Shown: piece after piece, positions 15,126 to 22,114 of the stretch
Layout of the letters: the number at the start of each line of letters is the position of its first letter
Numbering within the stretch: position 1 is the first letter of the stretch
Assembly: GCA_050247895.1 (NCBI GenBank)
Contig: JBFWTJ010000016.1
Span: 1 to 23,021, forward strand
Reading direction: 5' to 3'
Origin: CAVPEW01 sp050247895
GTDB lineage: Bacteria > Actinomycetota > Acidimicrobiia > Acidimicrobiales > VFJN01
DNA: 23,021 bases
The notes under the pieces: generated by a model
The model's database searches: none
What the model was told of the DNA's origin: nothing
Seen by the model: the letters and a program-made list of their open reading frames with translations, nothing else
Made by a program: the position numbers and the translations under genes

Positions 15126-17448
15126 CGGCGACCGGGTCCAGGATCGCCCGCAGGAGCCGCACGGCGCCTGCCTTGTCCAGCGGTTCGTTGCCGTTGCCGC
15201 ACTTGGGCGACTGCACGCACGACGGGCAACCGTCACGACACCCGCACCCCTCGACGACCTCCAGGGTGGCGGCGAGGTGGCGGTCGGCGGCCCGGTAGCC
15301 CAGCTCGGCCACACCCGCGCCACCCGGGATGGCGTCGTAGACCACGATCGTGGGCACCCCCGTGTCGGCGTGGCGGACGGTCGAGATCCCCCCGACGTCC
15401 CAGCGATCGCAGATGGCGAACAGCGGCAACATGCCGATCGCCGCGTGCTCGAGGGCGTGCAGGGCGCCCGGGGCGGCGGCACGCTCGAGGCCGGCCAGGT
15501 CGAGGAGCTCGTCGTCGATCTCCCACCAGAAGGCCCGCGTCTCGAGCTCGGAGGGCGGCAGGTCGAGGGAACCGGTGCCCACGACCGTTCCCGACGCGAC
15601 GTCGCGGACCTGGTAGCCGGTCACCCTGGAGCAGACCCGCACCCAGCCCCGGCGCAACGTGGAGCGACCGACCTGGCGCCCGGCGTCGGCCTCCAGGATC
15701 CGCAGGTCGGTGTCGGTCCGCGCCATCGTGTAGGTCGCACCGTCGTGGGGAACGACCACGGCCACGCCTTCGTCGAGGTCCAGGGCGCGCACCTCCCAGT
15801 GCCGGCCCTGGTGGAGGTAGGTGGCGCCGGCGTGGACCTGCTCGGGCGCCCGGCTGCGGTCGACGTCACCGACGGGGCGGCCGTCCTCGTCCTGGATCCG
15901 GACCGGAGCCCCCGCGGCCGAGCGGAGCCCGATCCCGTGGGCGGGCCAACCCCGGCCCGAGAACACCGCCACCGGCTCGCCCCGTGGACCCCGCCGCCGC
16001 ACCGACACCTCGTCGTCGAGGACCAGCCGCCGGACGCCCTCGTCGAGGGCCTCGGGCCACCACCGGGCGTCGTCGTGGCTGAGGGCCAGCTCGTGGGCCG
16101 CGCAGCGGAGGTGGGGCTCCACCACGTGGGGGTTGGCCGGGTTGATCACCGCCGGCTCCGGGGGTCGGGCCAGCAGCTGGTCGGGGTGCAGGGCGAACCA
16201 ACGGTCGAGCTGGTCGGTCCCGGTCACCAGGACCGCCACCGAGTCCTGGCCGGCACGCCCGGCACGGCCGACCTGCTGGCGGAAGGCCGAGATCGTCCCC
16301 GGGAACCCGTTGAGGACGACCCCGTCGAGCTGGCCCACGTCGATGCCCAGCTCCAGGGCGTTGGTGGCGATCACCCCGGCCAGCCGGCCCGAGAACAGCT
16401 CGGCCTCGATCTCACGGCGCTCCTCGGCCAGCAGCCCGCCGCGGTAGGCCTGGACGCGCCGGGCCAGGCGGCGGGGCAACCGGCGGCGCACGTCGGCGGC
16501 CACGACCTCGGTGGCCCGGCGGCTCCGGCAGAAGCCCAGGGTGGTGTGCCCCGCCGAGACCAGGCCGCTGACGACCCCGGCGACCTCCTTGGCCGACGAG
16601 GCCCGGGTGCCCAGCTCCGGATCCACGACGGGGGGCTGCCATACCGCGACCGTGCGGGCGGGACGGGGAGCCCCGTCGTCGGTGACGGCGACGACCTCGC
16701 TGCCCCACAGGGCGCTGGCCAGCACCTCGGGCTCGCCCAGCGTCGCCGAGCACCCGATGAAGGTCGGGTCGGCACCGTGGTGCAGCGCCAGGCGGCGCAG
16801 GCGGCGGAGCACCTGGGCGACGTGGCCCCCGAAGGTCCCCCGGAAGGCGTGGAGCTCGTCGACCACGACGTAGCGCAGGCGGCCCAGGAAGGTCGCCCAG
16901 CGCTCGTGGTGGGGCAGCACCCCGCTGTGGAGCATCTCGGGGTTGGTCAGCACGACCCCGGCGTTGCGCCGGATCCAGGCCCGCTCGTCGGCGCCGGCGT
17001 CGCCGTCGTAGGCCCCGGCGACCAGCCCGGGGACCTCCCGGTCGACCAGCGCCCGGAGCTGGTCGTGGGCCAGGGCCTTGGTCGGGTAGACGAGCAGCGC
17101 CGTGCCCGGCCGGATCGGGGCGGTGGCCGCCTCGGCGACGGGGATCTGGAAGCACAGCGACTTCCCGCTGGCCGGTCCCGTGGCCACCACCACGGCACGC
17201 CCTCGCCGGGCCAGGTCGACGGCGGCCACCTGGTGGGACCACAGGGGCGACGGGAAGCGGCCGGCCAGGGCGGGCGGGAGCGGCCGATCGAGCGTGGCCG
17301 TGCGTCCGGGTCGAGGGGCCAGCTCGGCCAGGTGGACCAGCCGGTCGCCGGCCGGCAGCCCGTGGGACGCGTCGGTCTCGTCGAGCCGACCGGCCAGATC
17401 CCGCAGCAGGTCGGCCACGGGTGCCACGGGGTGCAGCGGTAGGGCCAT
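15085..17448 (-). CDS. YprA/MrfA-type DEAD/DEAH-box helicase with zinc-binding C-terminus
   Basis: A superfamily 2 helicase of 787 aa. Motif I is ATGPASGKSLCFQ (91-97), motif II VVDELHAF near residue 198, motif III GCSATLGEPE. Later motifs are NALELGIDVGQLDGVVLNGFPG and RQQVGRAGRAGQDS. The C-terminal DUF1998-like domain ends with the cysteine cluster CGCRDGCPSCVQSPKCGNGN. This matches the family that includes B. subtilis MrfA, a mitomycin-repair helicase, and mycobacterial Rv3649, which also lies beside the Tad locus. The exonuclease partner MrfB is not seen. The start ATG 17448 lies 11 nt after TACGCT. The 3' end overlaps tadE by 41 bp in opposite orientation. Confidence 0.93.
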   Translation of the reverse strand: MALPLHPVAPVADLLRDLAGRLDETDASHGLPAGDRLVHLAELAPRPGRTATLDRPLPPALAGRFPSPLWSHQVAAVDLARRGRAVVVATGPASGKSLCFQIPVAEAATAPIRPGTALLVYPTKALAHDQLRALVDREVPGLVAGAYDGDAGADERAWIRRNAGVVLTNPEMLHSGVLPHHERWATFLGRLRYVVVDELHAFRGTFGGHVAQVLRRLRRLALHHGADPTFIGCSATLGEPEVLASALWGSEVVAVTDDGAPRPARTVAVWQPPVVDPELGTRASSAKEVAGVVSGLVSAGHTTLGFCRSRRATEVVAADVRRRLPRRLARRVQAYRGGLLAEERREIEAELFSGRLAGVIATNALELGIDVGQLDGVVLNGFPGTISAFRQQVGRAGRAGQDSVAVLVTGTDQLDRWFALHPDQLLARPPEPAVINPANPHVVEPHLRCAAHELALSHDDARWWPEALDEGVRRLVLDDEVSVRRRGPRGEPVAVFSGRGWPAHGIGLRSAAGAPVRIQDEDGRPVGDVDRSRAPEQVHAGATYLHQGRHWEVRALDLDEGVAVVVPHDGATYTMARTDTDLRILEADAGRQVGRSTLRRGWVRVCSRVTGYQVRDVASGTVVGTGSLDLPPSELETRAFWWEIDDELLDLAGLERAAAPGALHALEHAAIGMLPLFAICDRWDVGGISTVRHADTGVPTIVVYDAIPGGAGVAELGYRAADRHLAATLEVVEGCGCRDGCPSCVQSPKCGNGNEPLDKAGAVRLLRAILDPVAVTVPSRPGPGPCS

Positions 17449-17459
17449 CCCGATCGCGA

Positions 17460-17465
17460 AGCGTA
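17460..17465 (-). promoter_or_regulatory. Candidate -10 of the helicase gene
   Basis: Minus-strand TACGCT, 11 nt before ATG 17448, predicts a leader of only a few bases. It is the same hexamer as at nadE and ybaB. Confidence 0.4.
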
Positions 17466-17478
17466 CGCGTCACGGCGG

Positions 17479-17488
17479 TGTGATCACA
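17479..17488. promoter_or_regulatory. Perfect palindrome in the helicase / STAS divergent region
   Basis: TGTGATCACA is a 10-bp perfect palindrome located between the two divergent start regions. The half-sites resemble those of CRP, but the normal six-base spacer is absent, so CRP binding is unlikely. It may be a site for another dimeric regulator, or chance. Confidence 0.25.
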
Positions 17489-17545
17489 GGGGTGTAGTTC
17501 CACCGATGTCGTCCGTGCCCCGGAGGCCCCGGCAGGCCCGGGCAC

Positions 17546-17551
17546 TACATT
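17546..17551 (+). promoter_or_regulatory. Leaderless-type -10 of the STAS gene
   Basis: TACATT, then CCTGGCC, then GTG at 17559. The spacing of seven predicts transcription starting at the start codon; no Shine-Dalgarno is visible. Confidence 0.5.
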
Positions 17552-17558
17552 CCTGGCC

Positions 17559-17906
17559 GTGGACTTCGCGGTGCGGATCGAGGAGGCGGACGACTGGGTG
17601 GTGGCGCACGTCTCGGGGGACGTCGACGTGGCGACCGCACCGAAGCTCCGCGAGCAGCTCATCGAGCTGGTGACCGAGGGGCGCAGCCGCATCGTGCTGG
17701 ACCTCGACGGCGTCGACTTCCTCGACTCCACCGGGCTGGGCGTGATCGTCGGCGTGCTGAAGCGCACCCGGACCCACGGGGGCGACCTGCGCCTGGTCTG
17801 CACCCGACCCCGCCTGCGCAAGGTGTTCGAGCTGACCGCCCTGGACCGGGCGCTGCCCCTGGCCGCCACGGTCCAGGAGGCCACGGCCGCGGCCGCTCCG
17901 GGTTGA
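17559..17906 (+). CDS. STAS-domain anti-sigma factor antagonist
   Basis: A 115-aa SpoIIAA/RsbV-type protein. Dephosphorylated, such proteins bind an anti-sigma kinase and free its sigma factor. The fold is visible: VVAHVSGDVDVATAPKLREQ, then RIVLDLDGVDFLDSTGLG with the phospho-acceptor Ser (S57) in the DSTG motif, then GGDLRLVCTRPRLRKVFELT. The GTG start is supported by the -10 seven bases upstream. It overlaps the next gene by a TTGA or is followed by it within a few bases, so the two form an antagonist / kinase pair. No sigma factor follows, unlike the usual rsbV-rsbW-sigB order. Confidence 0.92.
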   Translation: MDFAVRIEEADDWVVAHVSGDVDVATAPKLREQLIELVTEGRSRIVLDLDGVDFLDSTGLGVIVGVLKRTRTHGGDLRLVCTRPRLRKVFELTALDRALPLAATVQEATAAAAPG

Positions 17907-18367
17907 CCGCCGTGGCGAGCATCGAGCTGGTCGTCCCGCCCCGGCGCGACTACCTGGCGCTCGTGCGAGCGGTCGCCGCCGCGGCGGCGTCGGTCGAGGA
18001 CCCGCTGCCGGGCGCCCGCCTCGACGACCTGCGGCTGGCCGTGTCCGAGGCGTTCGCCAACGCGGTCGAGGCGGTGGACGCGCTCGACGCGGACCGGGAT
18101 CGGGTCACCCGGGCCGGCCAGCCCATCCAGGTGCACTGCGAGGTCGAGGGCGACGAGGTCACCGTCACCGTGGAGGACCAGGGCGGCGGGTTCGACCCCG
18201 AGGGGCTGGCCGCGCTCCCGCCGGCGGGCGACCCGCGGCGGCTCGGCCACGAGCGGGGCCTGGGCCTGCCCATCATGCGCAGCGTGGCCAGCGAGCTGTC
18301 GTTCGAGCCGGCCGCGGACGGGACCCGAGTGCGGATCCGCATCGACCGGGGCCTGCACAGGACCTGA
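17903..18367 (+). CDS. Anti-sigma factor / serine-protein kinase (GHKL ATPase, RsbW-like)
   Basis: An HATPase_c domain protein of about 150 aa expected to phosphorylate the STAS partner upstream and to bind a sigma factor. The N box is LRLAVSEAFANAVEAV, the G1 box VEDQGGGFDP and the G2 box HERGLGLPIMRSVASEL, so ATP binding is probably intact. An insert (ALDADRDRVTRAGQPIQV) sits after the N box. The start shown is TTG 17903, which overlaps the preceding stop as TTGA; GTG 17912, nine bases further on, is equally plausible and would give VASIELVVPPRR. Its target sigma factor is unknown and not adjacent. The sigma gene at 8779 is of primary type and unlikely to be the target. Confidence 0.9.
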   Translation: MTAVASIELVVPPRRDYLALVRAVAAAAASVEDPLPGARLDDLRLAVSEAFANAVEAVDALDADRDRVTRAGQPIQVHCEVEGDEVTVTVEDQGGGFDPEGLAALPPAGDPRRLGHERGLGLPIMRSVASELSFEPAADGTRVRIRIDRGLHRT

Positions 18368-18442
18368 GCCCGGGAGTCGGTCCCGAGGTGTGCCGGGGGG
18401 TCCGATCCGTGAGCTTCCGAGCGATCCGGCGGGTTTGGCCCA

Positions 18443-18472
18443 TTGATCTGCCGGGTAGGGTCGCGATACGAT
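18443..18472 (+). promoter_or_regulatory. Promoter of the candidate small RNA
   Basis: TTGATC (18443-18448), an 18-nt spacer and TACGAT (18467-18472), whose -10 lies in the 10-bp palindrome TACGATCGTA (18467-18476). No protein gene follows on this strand before recR ends on the other, so the promoter needs another product. Confidence 0.5.
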
Positions 18473-18477
18473 CGTAA

Positions 18478-18600
18478 CAATCGCAATGCGATTGCAACGT
18501 AGCCGCCTGTCGCCCCTACCCCCTCAGTCGGCTGCGATGTCGGAGCACCGGCCCGTCGACGGTCTGTCCGCCCGCCCCGTTCGGCGGGCCGGTGCTCTGT
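18478..18600 (+). ncRNA. Candidate structured small RNA with C-rich loops
   Basis: Three hairpins follow the promoter in order. Hairpin 1: CAATCGC-AAT-GCGATTG (18478-18494). Hairpin 2: CGTAGCCG (18498-18505) with CGGCTGCG (18529-18536), one G-U pair, and a 23-nt loop rich in C (CGCCCCTACCCCC). Hairpin 3: a perfect 13-bp stem, GAGCACCGGCCCG (18543-18555) with 18585-18597, whose loop contains CCGCCCGCCCC; TGTCT follows. Two adjacent stems with C-rich loops recall the actinobacterial 6C RNA motif, although no run of six C is present, so the resemblance is tentative. Hairpin 1 may instead be a DNA operator. Hairpin 3 could also terminate recR transcripts from the other side. Confidence 0.4.
18543..18597. 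terminator. 13-bp stem between the small RNA region and recR
   Basis: A perfect inverted repeat of 13 nt on each side with a 29-nt loop, located 37 nt beyond the recR stop. An alternative inner stem, GCCCGCC-CCGTTC-GGCGGGC, competes with it. It can serve as terminator on both strands. Confidence 0.5.
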
Positions 18601-18633
18601 CTCCCGCTCGGCGCTGACGCGGCGAGCCGCAGC

Positions 18634-19245
18634 TCAGTCGGCGTCGACGGTGCGTCGACCCTCCAGGGCTCGGCCCAGCGTGAGCTCGTCGGCGTACTCC
18701 AGGTCGCCCCCCACCGGGAGCCCGCTGGCGATGCGCGTCACCCGCAATCCCAGGGGGGACAGCAGCCGCCCGAGGTACATGGCGGTGGCCTCGCCCTCCA
18801 GGTTCGGGTTCGTGCACAGGATGACCTCCTGCACCCCCTCCGGCTCGAGGCGGGCGAGCAGCTCCCGGACCTTCAGCTGGTCGGGCCCGATCCCCTCGAT
18901 CGGGCTGATGGCCCCCTGCAGGACGTGGTACCGACCGTGGAACTCCTGGGTCTTCTCGACCGCGACGATGTCGCGGGGCTCCTCGACCACGCAGACCACG
19001 GTGCCGTCGCGGCGCGGATCGGTGCAGATCTCGCACTCCTCGGTGGCGGCGAGGTTGAAGCAGCGGGTGCAGAAGCCGACCTTCTCCTTGGCCACCGCGA
19101 TGGCCCCGGCCAACCGGAGCGCGTCCTGGGCGGAGATCTTGAGCAGGTGGAAGGCGATCCGTTGGGCCGACTTCGGCCCGATGCCGGGCAGCCGGCCGAG
19201 CTCGTCGATCAGGTCCTGGACCGGTGCGGCGTAGACGCCTGCCAT
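18634..19245 (-). CDS. recR: Recombination mediator protein RecR
   Basis: RecR works with RecF/RecO to load RecA on gapped DNA. The 203-aa protein has the N-terminal helix-hairpin-helix (LGRLPGIGPKSAQRIAFHLL), the zinc finger C59-x2-C62-x8-C71-x2-C74 (FCTRCFNLAATEECEICTDP) and a Toprim domain (VCVVEEPRDIVAVEKT, QEVILCTNPNLEGEATAMYL). The length and all motifs are as expected. The ATG lies six bases after the ybaB stop, so it is co-transcribed with ybaB. It is the last gene of the leftward block. Confidence 0.97.
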   Translation of the reverse strand: MAGVYAAPVQDLIDELGRLPGIGPKSAQRIAFHLLKISAQDALRLAGAIAVAKEKVGFCTRCFNLAATEECEICTDPRRDGTVVCVVEEPRDIVAVEKTQEFHGRYHVLQGAISPIEGIGPDQLKVRELLARLEPEGVQEVILCTNPNLEGEATAMYLGRLLSPLGLRVTRIASGLPVGGDLEYADELTLGRALEGRRTVDAD

Positions 19246-19251
19246 CCGCGG

Positions 19252-19629
19252 CTACTCGAAGCCCGGGATCCCACCGCCCAGCAGGCCGCCGAGACCGCCG
19301 AGGGCCTCCCGCTGGACCTCGGCCAGGCGCGCGTTCAGGTCGTGCAGCGCGGCGAGGACCAGGTCCTCGAGCACCTCGACGTCGTCGGGGTCGACCGCGT
19401 CGGGCCGGATCCTGACCGCCCGCACGTCACCGGTGCCGGTGGCCACGATCCGCACCGCTCCGCCGCCGGCGACCCCTTCGACCTCGCGCTCGGCCGCCGC
19501 GGCCTGGGCCTGGACCACGTTCTGGGCCCGCTCGAGCAGCCCGGCGAAGGGGTTGTCGCCCTCGCCCGCCCCCCCGACGAGGGCGGCCAGGTCGGGAAGG
19601 CCCGAGGGTTCGGGTCGATCGTCGCTCAC
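19252..19629 (-). CDS. YbaB/EbfC family nucleoid-associated protein
   Basis: A small DNA-binding dimer usually encoded between dnaX and recR, as here. 125 aa starting at GTG 19629 (VSDDRPEPSGLPDLAALVGG). A helical region (FAGLLERAQNVVQAQAAAAERE) leads into EVEGVAGGGAVRIVATGTGDVRAVRI, the beta-strand core of the family, and then IRPDAVDPDDVEVLEDLVLAALHDL. The C-terminus is Gly-rich (LGGLGGLLGGGIPGFE), as is common. The N-terminal extension of about 25 residues before the helix is longer than in E. coli YbaB. The start is set by TACGCT seven bases upstream. Confidence 0.9.
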   Translation of the reverse strand: MSDDRPEPSGLPDLAALVGGAGEGDNPFAGLLERAQNVVQAQAAAAEREVEGVAGGGAVRIVATGTGDVRAVRIRPDAVDPDDVEVLEDLVLAALHDLNARLAEVQREALGGLGGLLGGGIPGFE

Positions 19630-19636
19630 CGGGTCG

Positions 19637-19642
19637 AGCGTA
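19637..19642 (-). promoter_or_regulatory. Leaderless-type -10 of ybaB-recR
   Basis: Minus-strand TACGCT, then CGACCCG, then GTG. It gives the ybaB-recR pair its own promoter, separate from dnaX, from which it is parted by about 220 nt with tandem repeats. Confidence 0.5.
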
Positions 19643-19672
19643 GGCCGTGGCGCCCCGCCCGCCGCTGCTCCC

Positions 19673-19782
19673 GCCGGTCGGACCTCCCGGCAGCGCAGCG
19701 GGCGCACCCAGGTCCACCGAAGGCTCAGCCGGTCGGACCTCCCGGCACCGCGGCGGGCGCACCCAGGTCCGCCGAAGGCCCG
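19673..19782. repeat. Two tandem 55-bp repeats between dnaX and ybaB
   Basis: Copies at 19673-19727 and 19728-19782 share nearly all positions (about six differences by eye). They begin GCCGGTCGGACCTCCCGGCA and contain GGGCGCACCCAGGTCC. GCCGGTCGG recurs once more near 19836. They lie outside any gene I accept and just upstream of the ybaB promoter. No known repeat class fits. Confidence 0.7.
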
Positions 19783-19849
19783 CCTGTCCTCCGCGCGCCG
19801 CGACGGGGTAGCAGGCTCCGGCGCCCGCCGACTTGGCCGGTCGGGGTGC

Positions 19850-22060
19850 TCAGGCCTCCTCGACGAGCTCCGAGCCCGGGAAGGCCTGGGCCAGCCGCTC
19901 GACGCCGGTGACGACGTCGTGGGCGTCCTCGAGGTCGTCGAGGTCGACGTCCTCGTCCGCGGCCGGGTCGATCGACGAGGACGACGCCGTCCCGCGGTCC
20001 GACGACGGGTCGCCCGCGGTGGCGTCGACGACCAGTCGCAGCACCACCGGGCGGCCGAAGTGGCGGGCCAGCGCGGCCTCGACCTCGGGACGCTTGCGCT
20101 CACAGTGGTCCCGGTGGGGCGCGTTGGGCAGGGCGAAGGTGGCCACGCCGTCGGGCCCGTCCACGAAGTGCCCGAGCCGGAACATGTTCTTGGCCCCGAT
20201 CGGCAGCGCCTCCAGGACACCCGCCTCCCAAGCCGCCTCCAGCTCCGTCCGCGAGGGCGGGCCTGACGAGGCCGCTCCCGCCAGGCTCGGGGGGTCGGCC
20301 GGGACGGGACCGGCCGGCTCGCTCCCCACGGCGGCCGGTGGTGCCACCTCCGGGGCCGAGGCGGAGGGCCTCGCCGCCGCCGTCGGCGGCCTGGCCCGGG
20401 TCGAAGCCCGCGCCGACGCGTCCGGCGGCTCGCCCGGGCGCGAGACGGCGCCCGCCGGCGCCGGACCCGTCGACCCGGAACCGGCATCGGTCGGCGCCGC
20501 GCCAGGACCCGTCGATCTCGCGTCGGCGGCGCCCGGAAGCGTGGACCCCGCTCCGGCATCGGCTGACGCGGCGCCCTGACCCGTCGACGCCGGGACCGGA
20601 CCCGTCGATCCAGAACCGGCATCGGTCGACGTCGCGCCAGGACCCGTCGACGCCGCACCGGCACCGACCGAACCCGCGCCCGTCGACCCGGGGCCGACAT
20701 CGGTCGAGCCCGCTCCGGCGGTCGAGCCCGCACCGGCATCGGCCGGCGCGGGCCGGGTCGGCGCGGCACGAGGCGCGGCCTTCTTCACGGGCGCCACGGG
20801 GCCGGTGGGCACGCCGTGCGCCGCGAGCTGGGCCCGTGCCGCACCGGCAGGGCCCGACCGCACGGGAGGAGCAGGCGCCGGCGCTTCCGGACCAGCGGCC
20901 GGCGCGGCGACGGGCGAGGCACCCGAAGGGGCCGCGGGAAGGGCCGCGCCGCCGGCCAGGTGCTGCTCGATCCGTTCCACCCGGTCGGCCAGGGCGGCCA
21001 CGTCGCCGTCGACGTCGGCCCGGCACAGCCGCACCAGCGCCACCTCCAGCGCGACGCGGGTGTCGGGCTTTTTGGTTATGTCGGTCAGCGCCTCGCCGAG
21101 CACCTCCAGGGCCCGGGTCAGCCCGGCGGCCCCCAGCCGGTCGGCCAGCGCCGCGGCCCGGTCCCGGTCGCCCTCGGGCAGGTGGCGGTCACCCGCGCCC
21201 ATCTTCTCCAGGAAGGCGTTGCGCAGACGGGCGATCACCGCGGCACCGAGCGCCCGGACATCCCGCCCGGCGTGGACGGCATCGGCCACCGCGACCAGGA
21301 CCGTGCCGGCGTCGCGCTGGGCCAGCGCCTCGACCACGGCCTCGGTCGGCTCCTCGGAGGGGATCACCCCGCCCATGGCCGCGACCTGGTCCAGCGCCGA
21401 CAGGGTGTCGCGCGCCGACCCGCCGCCGGCCCGCAGCACGTACTGGACGGCCTCCTCGCCCAGGTCCAACCCGGCGTCGGCGATCACCCAGCGGACGTGG
21501 TCGGCCAGCTCCTCGGTGGGCAGCAGGTGGAACTCGAAGTGCTGGGTCCGGGACCGGATCGTGGGCAGGACCAGCTGGGGGTCGGTGGTGGCCAGGACGA
21601 ACACGACGTGCTCGGGCGGCTCCTCCAGGGACTTCAGCAGGGCGTTGGACGCCTGCGGGGTGAGCATGTGGACCTCGTCGAGGATCACCACCTTGCGGTT
21701 GCCCGAGGTGCCCAGCGGGATCCGCTCGAGGATGTCCTTCATCCGGTCGATGCCGCGGTTGGAGGCCGCGTCGTGCTCCTGGAGCCAGTCGACCAGGCGG
21801 CCCTCGTCGACGGTCCGGCAGGCCTCGCACTCGCCGCAGGGCTCGCCCTCGACGGGCGCGGCGCAGTTGAGGACCTTGGCCAGGATCCGGGCCGTCGACG
21901 TCTTGCCCGTGCCCCGGGGGCCGCTGAAGAGGTAGGCGTGGCCGACCCGGCCCTCGGCCACCGCGGTGCGCAGGGCCCGCACGACGTGCTCCTGGCCGCG
22001 CAGCTCCCCGAACCGCTTCGAGCGATACCTGCGGTACAGCGCCTGGTAGGCCTCGGCCAT
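19850..22060 (-). CDS. dnaX: DNA polymerase III subunits gamma/tau
   Basis: Clamp-loader ATPase of the replisome, 736 aa. The N-terminal AAA+ module has the P-loop SGPRGTGKTS (K53), the four-Cys zinc site C66, C75, C78, C81 (CGECEAC), Walker B ILDEVHML and the SRC motif PTIRSRTQHFEF. Domain III ends near residue 350 (ALEVALVRLCRAD). A long Ala/Pro/Gly/Ser/Thr linker follows; residues 430-535 are built of AGSGSTGP-like repeats. A folded tau-like C-terminal domain (ELEAAWEAGVLEALPIGAKN, HFGRPVVLRLVVDA) and an acidic tail (DEDVDLDDLEDAHDVV) end the protein. The ATG is set by TAGGGT seven bases upstream. It is followed by ybaB and recR, as in many bacteria. Confidence 0.96.
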   Translation of the reverse strand: MAEAYQALYRRYRSKRFGELRGQEHVVRALRTAVAEGRVGHAYLFSGPRGTGKTSTARILAKVLNCAAPVEGEPCGECEACRTVDEGRLVDWLQEHDAASNRGIDRMKDILERIPLGTSGNRKVVILDEVHMLTPQASNALLKSLEEPPEHVVFVLATTDPQLVLPTIRSRTQHFEFHLLPTEELADHVRWVIADAGLDLGEEAVQYVLRAGGGSARDTLSALDQVAAMGGVIPSEEPTEAVVEALAQRDAGTVLVAVADAVHAGRDVRALGAAVIARLRNAFLEKMGAGDRHLPEGDRDRAAALADRLGAAGLTRALEVLGEALTDITKKPDTRVALEVALVRLCRADVDGDVAALADRVERIEQHLAGGAALPAAPSGASPVAAPAAGPEAPAPAPPVRSGPAGAARAQLAAHGVPTGPVAPVKKAAPRAAPTRPAPADAGAGSTAGAGSTDVGPGSTGAGSVGAGAASTGPGATSTDAGSGSTGPVPASTGQGAASADAGAGSTLPGAADARSTGPGAAPTDAGSGSTGPAPAGAVSRPGEPPDASARASTRARPPTAAARPSASAPEVAPPAAVGSEPAGPVPADPPSLAGAASSGPPSRTELEAAWEAGVLEALPIGAKNMFRLGHFVDGPDGVATFALPNAPHRDHCERKRPEVEAALARHFGRPVVLRLVVDATAGDPSSDRGTASSSSIDPAADEDVDLDDLEDAHDVVTGVERLAQAFPGSELVEEA
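20461..20760 (-). repeat. Repeat-expanded linker inside dnaX
   Basis: The DNA repeats ACCCGTCGA and GAACCGGCATCGGTCG many times. A block of about 57 nt at 20461 recurs at 20596, 135 nt (45 codons) away. In the protein this gives STGPGATSTDAGSGSTGPVP and STGPGAAPTDAGSGSTGPAP. It stays in frame and is probably a flexible linker prone to expansion and contraction. Confidence 0.75.
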
Positions 22061-22067
22061 CGGGCCG

Positions 22068-22073
22068 ACCCTA
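22068..22073 (-). promoter_or_regulatory. Leaderless-type -10 of dnaX
   Basis: Minus-strand TAGGGT, then CGGCCCG, then ATG. The seven-base spacing and lack of a Shine-Dalgarno sequence fit a leaderless mRNA. Confidence 0.5.
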
Positions 22074-22114
22074 CCGGCCGGGCGGGACGTCCACGAGGGC
22101 CGCGGGCACGGGCC

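Noticed and set aside
17479..17488. CRP/FNR binding site at TGTGATCACA
   Set aside because: The half-sites are right, but the six-base spacer of CRP sites is missing. Kept only as a low-confidence palindrome.
18273..18497. Minus-strand 74-codon ORF starting in the inverted repeat CAATCGCA/TGCGATTG
   Set aside because: Overlaps the kinase 3' end, has no ribosome-binding site or -10, and its composition differs from genuine genes here.
21067..21085. Programmed -1 frameshift producing DnaX gamma
   Set aside because: The heptamer is C-AAA-AAG, not A-AAA-AAG, the -1 frame has no early stop, and the site precedes the end of domain III. Retained only as a base-composition oddity.
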